Source: Paramacrobiotus metropolitanus (lineage: Eukaryota > Tardigrada > Eutardigrada > Parachela > Macrobiotidae). From it: 64,000 bases of DNA. The position numbers and the translations under genes are program-made. Positions 1 to 18,565 of the stretch are shown here, piece by piece. The notes under the pieces are model-generated. The model did no database searches and was not told the origin of the DNA. It saw nothing but the letters and a program-made list of their open reading frames with translations. The stretch lies in the NCBI RefSeq assembly GCF_019649055.1, contig NW_026570240.1, forward strand, positions 558,001-622,000, written 5' to 3'. Position 1 is the stretch's first letter; each line of letters begins with the position of its first letter.

Positions 1-1476
1 AAATTCCGCAACAGGGATTTGCACTGTTCATATAATATTTTCTGTCGGTAGAGCCGCGGAAGATCCACAAAAAGGAAGTGTTCCGTACGCCCCGGTTCGA
101 ACTGTGCAACATGAGATGTCCCCTAAAATTAAACTTCCGTCAAACTCGAAGCTATTATCGGTTACGAGCCTTTAGCAACGTATTGGATCCAGTAGTGTGA
201 CTAAAATTTAAGTCAAACGCACCATCAAGTCAATATATCCCAGTCGGCACAATTCATTAACACCAAACCGAAGTTGACTGGTGTGGGCAAACAATTCGCT
301 TTCCAAGGCTCTGAGCTGTACGTACGGTTTTGGGTTTCTTATCAGATAGTGCATCACCGTTCTGGCCAACTGAACTTTGGGTAGCTCTGCTCGCAAAACG
401 TCATAAAGGAACTGTTCTGACCACACACCCAGTAATCTGGCACCTTTCAAAACGAAACCAGTTTCTCCAGCAACACCAAGAAATCCATCGCTATGACTGG
501 CCAACATGGTGAGATTCTGCACGACACTGCTCAGGTCGTAGCCGTCTTTTACATTGTCAGGCAGGGAATTAAACACAAGCTCCCCTGTAACCGGTTGAAA
601 GGACTCGTCGCAGCAAAATTCTATTCGCGGCGTACTGAGTATCGCTGCACGACACAGCCCAAGGAAAACTTCCCGACCTGCAAATATTGATGCTCTTACA
701 GTTTATAAAAATAAAAAATGACAAAATCTTAACCATTTAAATCAAATGCATGATTCGATATCTGGTTCTATCTAACAGCAGAACCATTATTACTAACAGC
801 AGAACTTCTACTGTAACAAACCTGCATGAACGGCTGAATCATTTTCCAATCGATTCCGCATGAGATGCAACAAAAAAATCACAAAGAGCCTGTGATAATT
901 GGGTTTCAACACGTAGCTAGTCCAAGACTGCTTACGCGCAGCTGCATCAGGATCAATTCGAAACAATTCATCGCTCGGTTTCTTCAGCGGATCAAAAACC
1001 ACGACTGCTCGCGCCTGGACTAACAGGCGCAATTCCACCATCCACATCTCCGAAGTTCCTTTTAATTTCTCCAGCTCTTTAATAACGTCCACTGCCGTAG
1101 CAGAAGCAAACGCAAAAATGACCGACAGCACTTGCGCAGCGGCCTCACCCAGTATTTCTTCAGCTGCTTGGCAAAGAGCCGGTTCCATGATGAAGTAGAA
1201 GATCCTGTTCAGATCCATGCTGATAAATGGCTCCTCTTCTGATAACTCCGGATACGAATTGAATGCAAGGAGATCATTTTGATAAAACTTGTGCAAAATA
1301 TTTTCAATCGGTTTTTCAGAAAGTCGAGCCCGTGGGAGAACTTTTCCTGCTCGTCGATGTATGTCACTGATCAACATTTCTCCATTCTCCAACAGCACTC
1401 TTCCAACCGCGGCTTCCGTTTGACCAAACTTATGGCGCAAAATCACACATGCTAAATCTACCTCGATCGAAGTCAT
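1..1476 (-). CDS. POLR3C: RNA polymerase III subunit RPC3 (RPC82), partial, cut by window edge
   Basis: RPC3 is the winged-helix subunit of the Pol III RPC3/6/7 subcomplex, which acts in initiation in the nucleus. Three exons are seen on the minus strand: 1476-822, 677-223 and 101-1, and the last runs off the window. Phases join exactly (one base carried over at the first junction, none at the second). The N-terminal EVDLACVILRHKFG resembles the first winged helix of human POLR3C. The middle part YHRLFVIFLLHLMRNRLEND matches the human segment containing YWQANLDRFHQHFRDQ, and the last exon TEHFLFVDLPRLY matches human RTFYLYTVNILSA. The start at 1476 (MTSIEVDL) was chosen because human RPC3 starts at the equivalent place; an in-frame extension upstream exists but is not conserved. 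The last 60 or so residues lie outside the window. It is divergent from ASCC2. Confidence 0.88.
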
Positions 1477-2341
1477 ATTATTTACAGTAGATGGAACTCT
1501 TTTACAACTTTCACTACAGACCTGACACTTTTCAGTTTTCATATGTTTTGCAACTTTTGCTTTTATATTTTTTATTTTAAAACTCCAGTAGGTAAAGCTG
1601 TATGCACTTCTCAAATCTGAGGCAACATAATATTATTTAACATAGCGAAATGCAAATCCACCCGCCACCTCGAGAGTACCTAGCTGTCTGCTCAGCTCGC
1701 TCAATAGAAAGGACTATTGGTTTTCGAGGCGGTGGTTACCTACTTCGTGAATGGTGATGAAAAAAATTGCTAAAATTGATGATTTTTGGAGGATTTGTTT
1801 AGTGTTTAGTGTTTACCAATAATGTTTGATAAAAAGGAGTGATATACCGTAAGTATTCCGATAAAGGTCGGCGGATTGTACAGGCGCTGGGTAAACTTGG
1901 TGTGTTAAAATTGGCTATTGGCAAGTACTTACTATAGTGTGAGGAGGACTGGTAACCTACCGTTAGACGTCATCACTCTCGCATACACGGGAGGGCGGCT
2001 GACATGGTGACAGATGCGCGTTTTTCACGGTTTTTCTCAGTATTCTCAGAATATTTCTTTTCTCTTCTATTTCTAGCCCCTTATGTTTGGGTTTCTAAAT
2101 TCAATATGATCTTTTAAAATATCAGAAAGCTTTAGAAGAGAAAGGAACTGAGAATATCTTTTAAAAAGGACAAGAAAATCTGTGGATCAATTGTAAGCAA
2201 TAGCACAGCAGTGCAATCTGTATGCGACAGTGATGACGTAGTCGACCGTTGCACAGTCGGTTCCCAGTCCTTCTACCTATAGTAAGTTCTTGCTATTGGA
2301 TATCCAGTCTGATATTTGGGAACCGGAAAATAGGGAGGATC
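1477..2341. other. Divergent intergenic region, POLR3C and ASCC2
   Basis: 865 bp lie between two head-to-head start codons, so this region probably holds both promoters and 5' UTRs. No supported reading frame is seen. The part from about 1640 to 1760 is richer in GC than its surroundings. No clear TATA box or known factor site could be assigned. Confidence 0.6.
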
Positions 2342-5300
2342 ATGGATCAACTCAACCATATGTTTTACCATGTAAAGGATTCGGAGCTGCAAGGTGCTTC
2401 CGTGGATGAAAAAATGCTGACGATTCTTGATCATAAAGGTGTCCTTCAGAGAACTCCGGTGATTGTAAGTGGCAAAACTAACCGTTCAGGAGATATTCTG
2501 CTGTGGTGCACAGTGCACTGGGCAGATAACTAATGTACTTACAATAACTTACTGACTTACAGCAGTTACAGGTTGCAGATACAATAGTTTACAGTAATTT
2601 GAAAGCATTTACCGATTTCAGGACGAACGATGGATAGTCTTAAGTTTTTCGTGTCGGTATCAGCCGTACCCTGTGGCCGTATTGTGCGGACCCGGAGCTT
2701 CTGCTGACAAGAAGACAACAGAATTCTTGAATGCCTGGCGAGACGCGGCTAGAGTGTATTGCGACGAATTGACGAAGTTGTTGAATATGACCTACGATCG
2801 GTTTTGGTGCCATGCCTTGTTTCGATCGGATCAGCTGCTTCATTTTCTTCGGTCGTTTCTTATGCACGGAACCCGCTCTTTCGATTTGGTAGCCATGAGT
2901 AAGGACGATTTATCACTTCATTCGCGTATCTCGGGATTGGTATTTATTTGCGTTTTGACGCTTTGTTGCAATCGTCGAACGAAGGTAGGCGTGTTTGGTT
3001 CGCATTTGTTCGCACTCGGCGCTGTATGCACGCATTAATGACCGTTAGGGACCTACTGCATTAGTTAAGTTTTTAGATTTTACTAAGAAATTATTGGGGA
3101 GGTATTTTGAAGTATTTTTTAATACTAATGTATTGTACGAGTAAATGCTTAGTGTATTGGATTGGAAAGCCTAGATAAATTCTTTTATGGCATATAAAAT
3201 TTCGTGGTTTTCAAAGCATAGAGAGATAAATTAATTTATTGTTACTTAAACATTAAAAAATCTAATTCAGTGTTATTAATAGGATGGTTTTAACGTTGCA
3301 GCACGAACATATTTCTCCGAAAAGACATGCTGCCTTCCTGCAGAAATTTATCAAATTACCTTTCCTGTTTGACATGTGTGCCCTGTATGGACAAGAAGGT
3401 ATGCGACATGAGTTCCTGAAAAAGATTCTGTTTGTCTGCTTCAAAGAATACCGGCGGCTTCTAACGGAGATCCGAAACGGAATCCGCGATTTAGGCGATA
3501 CGGTAAAATTACAGTTTTGTGCTTACATTTTGTAGAACTTTCATTTTTTGAATGCTTCGTCGTGGCACGTTTTTGTTAGATTTAGCTTTTAGGAGTATTG
3601 TTAAAAAAAATTTTGCTCTAGATTTTTCATTTATGGGAGGAAAAGTTTTGTGGCACGGATGAAATGTCGGTACCCTCACTGGAAGGTTTCCCATCGGAAG
3701 ATTTGGTTTTGGCCAATGGTTACATTTGCGATATCACCTGTTCCCTACAGCGCTTTGTTAGAGCGGTTGCTGGCAACACGGATATTATTGCGGCCATACG
3801 AGATGCTAAACTGGCGGCTAGGTAATATCTTACAAGTTTTATTGTGTGTACTGTAAAAATGTCTGTTACGCTGATTGTTTGCGTGTTTGATCAGACTCAT
3901 TCAACTGGGAAATACCGTTATCTGGAATATCAATAAAGAAATTTGCAATAGACTGAACGATAGTGCTTCTCATATTGCGGTTGAATTGGATTCCCTCAGA
4001 AAGGCTCACCGCCAGGGCATGTTGATTGAATTCGCCATTGTGGATGTCTTCCGCCAGTTGGAGTTGTTAGGTTTGGTATCCGATCCTGTCGTCCCCCAGG
4101 ATATGCAAAAAGCTTGGGCAATATTGTTCGATGTCATACCGCAAAACAAACGCTTTGCAATTCTGTACGAAAAATGGACGCCCATTGGTGTGGATGTTAG
4201 CAAAGCGAAAAGCTCTGGAAAGCTTGACGAATCTGTTTTGGATCGCCTTGCACATTACGTCAAGGAAGCATTTCACAGTGAAAAGTTGCAATGGGTAAGA
4301 AAAAAATTGCATGAACAGGTTTGATATTTTAGTTTTCCCCTTAGTGCATTAACCCGCCGATTTTCTAGGATTATGCGGAAAGTGGCAAGCAACAGGTGCG
4401 AAGCAGTGTTATGTTGCACTGACGTGTGCATATTATTAACTGTAAGCGTAAATTTTATTTTTTAGCGAAAAGAAAGTGTTCCACTAAAAACAAAGCCCCC
4501 GTTGGATGCCCTAACCCAGAAAGCGGTCAGCTTCTCAGTGAACGATGACCATTTGGAAACCGCGGCTCAAGAAATTATGGGGTTACTGGGCGATAGCAAC
4601 ATAAATTACGTTAAGGTGACTAGACTGACAATATTTTTAACTTCCTTAGTTTGGGTTCACAGTGTTCTCTTTGCAGGCATGCTTGAAACATTTCAACATG
4701 GATAAGGATAAAGCTGTTGATGCGATTCTGAGCGGGGACGTTCCAGTCAGTCTTTCTGAACATATAGCTGATGTTACGTCCAGCGAACCATCTGTTCCGA
4801 TACTTAAGCCTTCAGGATCGTCAAAAGGTGCTACAACGTCTGCAACATCAGCCGCTCCTTTTGGCAACATGCCAAATCTACAGGGCACAAGAAGTGGAGT
4901 GGTTAATCCGGGAAATTTCATTGAGAAGGTTTATTATGGCAAACGAGAGTACGATTGTAACTTAACATGCACTACAGCATTACGAGTATCAAACTTGGTG
5001 TTCTCATTTATTAGTTCGTACGAAGAAATTGAAGAAGGTGGGGTGCCGGATGATACGAAAGCGATTACTATTGCCATGGCCAGAGTTTATGACGATGAAT
5101 ACGACGATACGTACGATGATATCGAAGCTGATGATGTGATGCGCTTGAACGATCGGATTGATCTTGTTGAAAATGAACTGAAGCGAATGGGAAAGTATGA
5201 GCCGGCTTTTATCAGTGTTAATGTGATATTTTTTTACTTTTTGCGCTTTCTCAGAGACAAAGATAGTTCCGAAGAAGTGTCAGAGGATGAAGCCACTCCC

Positions 5301-5705
5301 GCTCAAAGAAAAAATGTCCCTCAAGGTATGCGTCCACAACAACGGCAAATTTCAAATCGTGGTGACCCGCAAGGAGCTCGTGGTCAAGGTAATTTCCGCG
5401 GTCGAGGCCGACCACCACGAGCACCAAGGGGGAATCAGAGGGTGCAGCACGATGAGGAGCCCGCACCCGAAATGTCTGCGGAGGCAAGACAGGCGAGAGC
5501 CGCTCAGTTGAATGATGTCTGGGTAGCTCAGATGGCGCAGAATTTCGAAGCCCAAACAAACAGACGAAATGCCGGCCCCGGAAATGCTCCTCGCGGAAAC
5601 AGCGAGCAACAGGTGCAGAAAAATAAAGAACAGAATAAAGCCCATTACGCTAACCATAATCGAAAAGGCAGAGGTCAATGGAAAAGAAGTCAAGGAATGT
5701 ACTAA
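2342..5705 (+). CDS. ASCC2: Activating signal cointegrator 1 complex subunit 2
   Basis: ASCC2 is the ubiquitin-binding subunit of the ASC-1 complex, which works with the ASCC3 helicase in transcription coactivation, alkylation repair and disassembly of collided ribosomes. Exons: 2342-2464, 2622-2984, 3302-3502, 3622-3821, 3895-4294, 4369-4395, 4466-4615, 4677-4948, 5015-5194 and 5255-5705, giving 788 aa (human 757). The N-terminal half carries the family signature YDRFWCHALF and HISPKRHAAFLQKF. The CUE ubiquitin-binding domain spans exons 7-8 (EIMGLLGDS to ACLKHFNMDKDKAVDAIL). The acidic YDDEYDDTYDD block and the ending NKAHYANHNRKGRGQWKRS are very close to the human C-terminus. Two in-frame stretches, 4949-5014 (66 nt) and 5195-5254 (60 nt), have GT-AG ends and no homology, so I treat them as short introns; read-through would add 42 residues. 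Confidence 0.93.
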
Positions 5706-6411
5706 TATAGCTAAATTTTTACATATTGTATGATTGATTCGACATGCTTTTGACCGCTGGAATATGAAGACCTTTCAACCGGTGCGTATGTGTTCGGTGC
5801 TTTTAAGGTGTGAGCTTTTGATTAATACTGCGAATGATTGGAAAAACAAAATTGTCAGAATTTTAAGTAAAACCTTGCATCTCGTCAATTTGCGTATATT
5901 TGTATTTTGAATGATATTATGATAAGAATCATGAGATCAAGATTACAAAGTTTCTTTAAACACTAAAAATGTACTACTCGTAAGACTTAAAGTACTGTTA
6001 TACAATGCACTATAACCGCCTGACGTCCTCACATCGAATGGAAAACTCCAGCAAGCAAATGCATCAGGCAGCCGACAGGTTTTACGCAGGTTGCTCTAGT
6101 TGCTCTAGGGCATCGAAAAAAATTGTTGTTATTTTATGGATTAGAGTAAAGTAAGTACTGTATAAGTACGTACCGTAAACTGTCTATAAACTTCCAAACT
6201 TCAAACCATATGGCCAGCAAAACAGCTGATTAGGTTTACAACCGTGACGTCATTAAATTTACCGCCTGTTATGACGGATGTGGTTCGTTGCTATTGCAGT
6301 CCAGACTGCACTGAGCTACAAATTCTGCATTTTTGTTCGTCCTGTATTTTAAAAATTTTGAATCCCTCTTGTGGCAGCATTTGTTGCAGGATTTGTTAGT
6401 TTTATATTGAA
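5706..6411 (+). other. Intergenic, ASCC2 3' flank and SDR promoter
   Basis: 706 bp between two same-strand genes. It holds the ASCC2 3' UTR and the SDR 5' flank. One TACTCGTA octamer is at 5975 and a GTAAGTACT-rich patch is near 6150. No coding frame is supported. Confidence 0.6.
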
Positions 6412-7937
6412 ATGGCCCAGTTAAGCGGTAAAGTTGCCTTGATAACGGGAGCAAGTTCTGGTATTGGAGCAGCAACTTCGGTACTATTTGCTAAATTGGG
6501 GGCCAAACTTAGCCTAACGGGTCGCAACCAAGCAAACTTGGAGAAAATAGCGCAAGAGTGTAAGATTCAGATTCGTTAAAAACGGGTACGTTTCAACGCA
6601 AAATTACTATTTTAATTGTCTGCAGGCGCCGCGGCTTCGGGAGAAGTTCCTTTTACAGTGTGTGGGGAGCTGAACAAAGTACGTTTTTGGAATGTGAGCT
6701 TGTGCTCACGTTCCTGGTTTCAATGTTCTGTGACGGAAATTGGCGTTAGATTTCGCAGAGCTGGAAAATCAGTATTGCTTGCATATTCGCGTTTATTGTG
6801 TACGTTTTAATTTTTTTGCATTGACAAGCTTTCTCGCATGCAGGAATCGGATGTAGAAAATATCGTTAAGAAAACTTTGGAAAAATATGGAAGTATGTAT
6901 GGCTTTTTCGTGCTACTGTTGACCTGGGCTAATGACAAAACGTTCTGCAATTTGCTAGATAATATTATAATAAAATGGTTGTTTTATCAGCACTAGACAT
7001 ACTGGTCAACAACGCCGGGATCCTGGAAACAGGCACGATTGAGAATACTTCCCTGGAACAGTACGACCGAGTGATGAACACTAACGTTAGAAGCATTTAT
7101 CAGCTAACTATGCTGTGCGTTCCGCATCTGATCACATCCAAAGGATGCATCGTCAATGTCAGCAGCGTCAACGGTATCCGATCATTCCCGGGAGTTCTGG
7201 CATACAATCTCTCTAAAAGTGCTGTGGATCAGTTGACCAGATGTGTCGCCTTGGAATTGGTGAGTGGAGTACAAAAGATTTCGTTTTTTCACGAAAGTTT
7301 TTCTTTTTCTTCCGACATTAATTATTCTTTTCTAGCGCAATCCGTTTTTGAGGAAACTTGTCGTTTTGAACTTAATACTTTCTGTTTTTTTAGTTTGCAC
7401 GATACGTAGCTTTCGTTGCTTACCACCGGTAACTGAATCGAACAGCTTTGCTTTGCAGCTTTTCTATACTTCTCTATGTGATAATAATCTTTTGTTTCGG
7501 TGCAGTAAGTTTTATGGTCTTTTGCGTGAAATTTGCAGGCACCTAAGCAAGTCCGAGTTAACTCCGTAAACCCCGGAGTGACAGTAACCGGACTGCATAA
7601 ACGGGCTGGGATGGATGAAGAGGCATATAAGGCCTTTGTGGAGCGCAGTCGGACTACCCATGCGCTTGGCCGGCCTGGAACGCCGGATGAAGTCGCTAAC
7701 GTTATTGCATTCCTGGCATCGGATGCCGCGTCCTACATCACCGGAGCCAGTGTTCCTGTCGACGGTGGCAGGTAAATCGATTTTTTCGGCAGCCAAACAA
7801 ACAATTTTGGCATGCCTACTAAGCTGCTACGTTCTGCACTGCGGTGTGTATCCCGCTGTGCCGTACCTTCGCTGGTCGATGACAAACCGTTTACTCACTA
7901 ACTGACTCATTGTAGGCATGCTATGTGTCCTCGCTGA
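6412..7937 (+). CDS. Classical short-chain dehydrogenase/reductase (FabG-like)
   Basis: An NAD(P)(H)-dependent oxidoreductase of the classical SDR family; the substrate cannot be read from sequence. Six exons (6412-6559, 6626-6678, 6844-6892, 6991-7259, 7539-7771, 7916-7937) give 257 aa, the standard length. Visible motifs in order are the Rossmann cofactor loop TGASSGIG near residue 12, NNAG near 90, the catalytic Ser in VNVSSVNG, the catalytic YNLSK (Tyr-x-x-x-Lys), NPG after the active site, and the C-terminal [13 protein letters not shown] typical of FabG-type enzymes. The short final exon adds only HAMCPR. The first codon is the ATG directly before the Rossmann strand ([12 protein letters not shown]), as in most family members. 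A C-terminal peroxisomal SKL-type signal is absent and no signal peptide or membrane segment is seen, so a cytosolic enzyme is likely. Confidence 0.9.
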
Positions 7938-9675
7938 ACCCAGGCTAAATGGGACGTGGACTCATCTGTTTGCACGTCGTGCAGCAAACGTCCGTTGAGT
8001 GCGTTAGTGTACGGGATTAAATTATTTTATTCTGGTTTTTATTCGTCTTCCGACAATTGTCCGAGTATTGTTAGTAATTTTACCGTATTTCTTTCAATGT
8101 TTTTACCGTTCCGGTGACCATTGCTCATCATGTGTATGCATGGATGATTTCCGACGCACTGATCCATTTCAAATAAGCCAGTTCGGCATTGCAACATATA
8201 ATTGACTTATGCTGTTGCTGTAAGTGCCATTATTTGTGAGCTTAGGATTTCTTATTTGTACCGCATTTACATAAGCTCTGGCTGATGGTTGTCACATTTC
8301 AAGTTAGTCGAAATTGCCTCTTACGCTTCAGTATGTGAGGTATTTCATTTTGAAGATGAAGTTGTACCTGAAACCCCCTTGTTGTAATAAATCTGCAATT
8401 TACCCCGAATGAGATGGATCACTTTTTAAGGGCAGATATGCAGCATTTTCGACATGTGTAGCATTTTCCTTGAATTTTCACTTTTAAAAGCATTAGTCAA
8501 AGGTTTCTTTGTAGACAGCTACAGTGTCAGGCGCATGAAAAAAATTGTTAAACTAATTCCGGTTGAGAGGTACGGCGTTTTCACTAACAGCAGACTAAAG
8601 CATCCAACAAGATTCTGTTGTTTTATAACTGGTTTTTCCGGCCAACCGTGCACATTCTCATAAAACTCGGCATAGCGGAACTAGATCATGCGCGAGTTGC
8701 TGTGCACTGTACAGTACGTATTATCATGCAAACCATTGCAAAATGACATCAAACTCCCGACATTGGATGTTCAACGATTGTATGGTTGTTTGCAGGTATA
8801 CTTTTTAGCATATGTACCGGTTTTGCGGAATCCAAAGTTTTCGCGTGGTGCGTTGACTGTCAGATGTGTGCTGGTGTATTGTGCAGCAGCATTGGATGAT
8901 AAGCGAATTTTATATGTATATTTCACAAAGCAGTCTCCGCATTGTTTGCTCTTGATTTGTTCGATGGAAATCTCGAGCGGCGGCTGTTGAGTAGCCGACA
9001 TAAATGGCTGTAGTTGCATAAGGTCGCTAACAAGGTTACCGGTCATTCTGCACAATCAATGCTATCACCTATCCAACCGTTTACCTTGCCGATTGGTTGA
9101 CTGTTCCTACAACACGGCTGCTTTATTACGCATGGCCGCAATAAATCGCATCTCGTTGCAGTGGAGCATGTGTCTGCGTAAATGGCTCTTTGTTTTATAG
9201 CACGGAAAGCGCGTAATTAGCGTCTCATGACCTTCTTGAAGATACCCACGTTTGCCCACCCACAAGATACTTCGTCAACAAGCGGAAACCATCAAAAACT
9301 CCTACTACTAGTGCGTTTTCAAGCGGCTGCAGATAATAATGATATGACAATTATGCCAGTGTAAGGCATTCAGCGGCACTTATCGTTTATGGAATTTTAT
9401 GGTTTATCAATGGAGAATTAAACGCTATCACTAAATTGCGGAATTATCAGCTATTATCGTTGTCGAACCATCCGAAGTCCAATAGAGTGACTCGTCGGTT
9501 ATAGCGGTGCGCGTGGAAGTTCTGCCTACCGCGCATTGCTGAATAATCTCCCACGGTTTTCGCATTTTTGCATCTCGCCTTGATCGGCATATCATTCCGT
9601 TCACTTGATTATTGTGATCGGAAATCTGATCTTCCTGTTGACTTGTTGTTATTGGATTGTGCGCCCAGTCTGAAA
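7938..9675 (+). other. Intergenic, SDR 3' flank and myosin VI promoter region
   Basis: 1.7 kb without a supported gene. Short open frames around 8454-8663 and 8688-9055 exist on both strands but have no recognisable homology, no splice-consistent partners and no coding character. An upstream non-coding exon of myosin VI may lie here but cannot be placed. Confidence 0.55.
8386..8391 (+). terminator. Candidate poly(A) signal AATAAA of the SDR gene
   Basis: An AATAAA hexamer about 450 nt after the SDR stop, with no earlier canonical hexamer noticed. Position and strand fit a cleavage and polyadenylation signal; this is an inference without transcript data. Confidence 0.35.
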
Positions 9676-16104
<6,429 letters not shown>

Positions 16105-16333
16105 AACTCTTGATAACGATCACGCGTGTTTTGCTTCTTAATTTATCCATTTTTTACAAAAGATGTTGCAACAACTGCTGGCTACACGCCAGCTGTATAC
16201 CGATTCCAACTTGAACTGATCTTGGCAGTTGCAGATTACAGTAGTTGTACTCATGTAAGAGCATCAACGACCTTAACAGTTCAAAAGAAACATGAAAATA
16301 TGTGCAAAATACTGTACCAAAAGATTATTGCCG
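16105..16333. other. Convergent 3' ends of myosin VI and the unknown minus-strand gene
   Basis: Only 229 bp separate the two facing stop codons, so the two 3' UTRs probably overlap in antisense. No AATAAA is obvious on either strand inside this gap. Confidence 0.6.
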
Positions 16334-17876
16334 TCAAAGAAAACTACCAGAAAGACCATCAAATTCCGTACTGGGATCAAATTGTTCGACATAGCGAGAA
16401 GTACGTTCGTTAGAAGTAGCTGACGACGCACTTGAATATTTATGCTTCCTCTTGTTGTGCCAGCGTCGCTCCGCCATCGTACCATGACCTTTTGAAATAG
16501 AACTTTTCTGCATTCGCGAAGTGGTGTGCGAGTCTCGTGAAAACGTGTAATAAGCTTGGTCCGTCTCTGTTGAAATCTCTGAGCATCCGGTAGTATAAGC
16601 ACTTTCTTTGCGTTTGACCTTTGAAACCGTCGGTTTGAAAGTGGGCAACGCAGATCGGGTCAGTCGCGGCGGCCTCTGCGCAGATCTTTTCGCATTATCC
16701 ATATCACATTTACGGAGAACAACATCTTCCGTATCAGAGGAAGAATCCGAACTGGTAGATATATCGTCAACGGAAATAATATCGCCCAGGTCTCGTCTAC
16801 GTATATCTTTCTGCCGATGAGAAGATAACAGAAACGTGTCGCCGTCGCCGGCTTTGTCAACTGCCCGCACGCTTGTGTTGGCTTGTAATGGCTGTTTCTT
16901 TATGGCTGGACTCAACAAATCAGGATGGGCTCGAATTCGATAGTTGTCAGAATTGTTATAACGAAGACTAATGTCCGGAGGTCTTTGCGAATGCTTCTGG
17001 GGGTGCGTGCGGGTTGCGTTTTTACGTGTCGACCGCGGGCGGTAGTGTTCTTCCTCTTCACGGTCAAACGGACTGTACTGATTGCGAGCCGACTCCAGCA
17101 GGTTTGGTGGTCCGCTACTGGTTCGATGTGGCGATTGGAGCATCTCTCCGTTGCGACTATACGACTTCCGGCTGACAATGTCGACATTCGTGTCTCCCCC
17201 GGCCATTGGCTGGCGACGTCCCGTTCGTGCCGTCAAGGGTGGGGCGATTTCGTCAACCTTCTCTGGTACACGCTCCTCTGCAACTGAATATTAATATTTT
17301 TGTTTGAGTATCAGCGTAAAATAGATTTAACGCGTGCAAGCCATGTAAAGATAATTACTTTGATTATTTTGGACGTTTCGCGCAGACGCCGGATTTGGAT
17401 GAATTTCCCACTTGGGATCCGATGTTTCTTTATTAACTGGGTCACCGCCGACTAACTCGCAAAGAAGCGGTTTTTGGTACACTAGATACACAAAGAGTAT
17501 CGATAAATATTCCAGCTGCGATTGCACAGCGGTTATATAGGAACTTAGAAAATAGCATAAATCCACTGACCGCACCCCTGTTAATCATTTCTGCGGAGTC
17601 ATACGCCAGCGCGTCTTCCAGGTGCCGCTGCTTTGTTCTGAGATCTCGCACCAGCTCGTCCACCGATAGGACATGGTGACGGTGCCGACGGTTCTCCTGT
17701 CGAACAAATTCACGCACGCGACGAACAATGCTCGGTTTGGGAACCGCAATGTCAAAACTGCGCTGCCAGTTGCGGTTGGTCGACCGGGGAAGCAATCTTT
17801 GCTGCGGATAAAATCGCGAATTCTCCAACTGAGCGGTCAACCTCTCGATATCATAATCCCTCAATCCATTGGACAT
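16334..17876 (-). CDS. Unrecognised basic, largely disordered protein
   Basis: I do not recognise this protein. Three exons (17876-17571, 17515-17359, 17283-16334) join in phase to give 470 aa. Residues 1-102 are charged and likely helical (RRVREFVRQENRRHRHH, DELVRDLRTKQRHLEDAL). A hydrophobic stretch LEYLSILFVYLVYQ starts exon 2 and could be a buried helix or a single membrane pass. The C-terminal 310 residues are low in hydrophobics and rich in Ser, Arg, Thr and Pro, with an acidic SVDDISTSSDSSSDTED block. No catalytic motif is visible. The 55-bp first intron uses a weak GTCAGT donor, chosen because it alone keeps the downstream frame open. The gene converges on myosin VI. The basic charge and Ser/Arg content might fit a cytoskeletal or nuclear adaptor, but that is only a guess. 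Confidence 0.6.
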
Positions 17877-18565
17877 AATTACAAGAACGACTCCTAATTT
17901 CTACGCTATGCAATCAACAAGCGCTTAACCATCAAACCAGAAAACACGATATATTTTTTTCAATGAACAAGGGCAACATTAAATAATGCACACCAGCTTC
18001 TTAGCAACATCGCGACAGCCAAAACCGAGGATGTAAGAAAACATCAAACTAATTACCAATGACCACAATACGCCCAGAAAACAAAAATACATACGCTGTA
18101 CAAGAACATCGGCTAACTGGTCCAAATAAATTTTCGATTCAAACGACTGTTTAGTGGTCACTAGTCGTAAAGCAGGTTTGCGAGTGGCAACAAAATAAAA
18201 TTCCATCACATTGTCGTTTTAACGGGAAGATCCACACAAAGGCGCTGTTGCTTTCATACACAGCTGGGAATACTGAGCGGAGAAATTAGATGCAGTGGCA
18301 GCGTGCGACTCCCGCGTGGATCAAGTCACGAATAATCTGCAATTATCGGCAGTTTTCATTGTCACAAGCATAACGATGACAGATCCGTCATCTCATGTTC
18401 TCTCACCAGATATTATGCTGTGCACTACTTACGCGAACTAACATACTATGGATTCGAAATACAACAAGCAGAAAAAACTACGAGTACTTTGTTACAAAAA
18501 AAAGACAGTAAGTTGTGTTCAATATAGTTGTGTTTCAATTATCACAGTTGATATACAACTATAAA
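17877..18565 (-). other. Intergenic, upstream of the unknown gene and downstream of akirin
   Basis: 689 bp on the minus strand. It contains a small open frame (17979-18206, listed separately), one TACGAGTA octamer at 18479 and otherwise nothing recognised. Confidence 0.5.
17979..18206 (-). CDS. Possible small single-pass membrane protein (hypothetical)
   Basis: A 75-codon ATG-to-stop frame. It begins MEFYFVATRKPAL and has one long hydrophobic stretch, roughly residues 40-63 (YFCFLGVLWSLVISLMFSYI), followed by a short Cys- and Lys-containing tail. That is the layout of a small integral membrane protein. Nothing else supports it: no homologue is recognised, no introns test the frame, and it sits directly upstream of another minus-strand start codon, where it could equally be chance or a 5' UTR uORF. 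Confidence 0.22.
   Translation of the reverse strand: MEFYFVATRKPALRLVTTKQSFESKIYLDQLADVLVQRMYFCFLGVLWSLVISLMFSYILGFGCRDVAKKLVCII

Noticed and set aside
91-101. GGTTCGAA resembling a tRNA B box
   Set aside because: It lies inside a well-aligned POLR3C coding exon, and no A box or cloverleaf surrounds it.
8688-9055. Frames of about 100 codons on both strands between SDR and myosin VI
   Set aside because: Mutual antisense shadows without conservation clues or splice sites.
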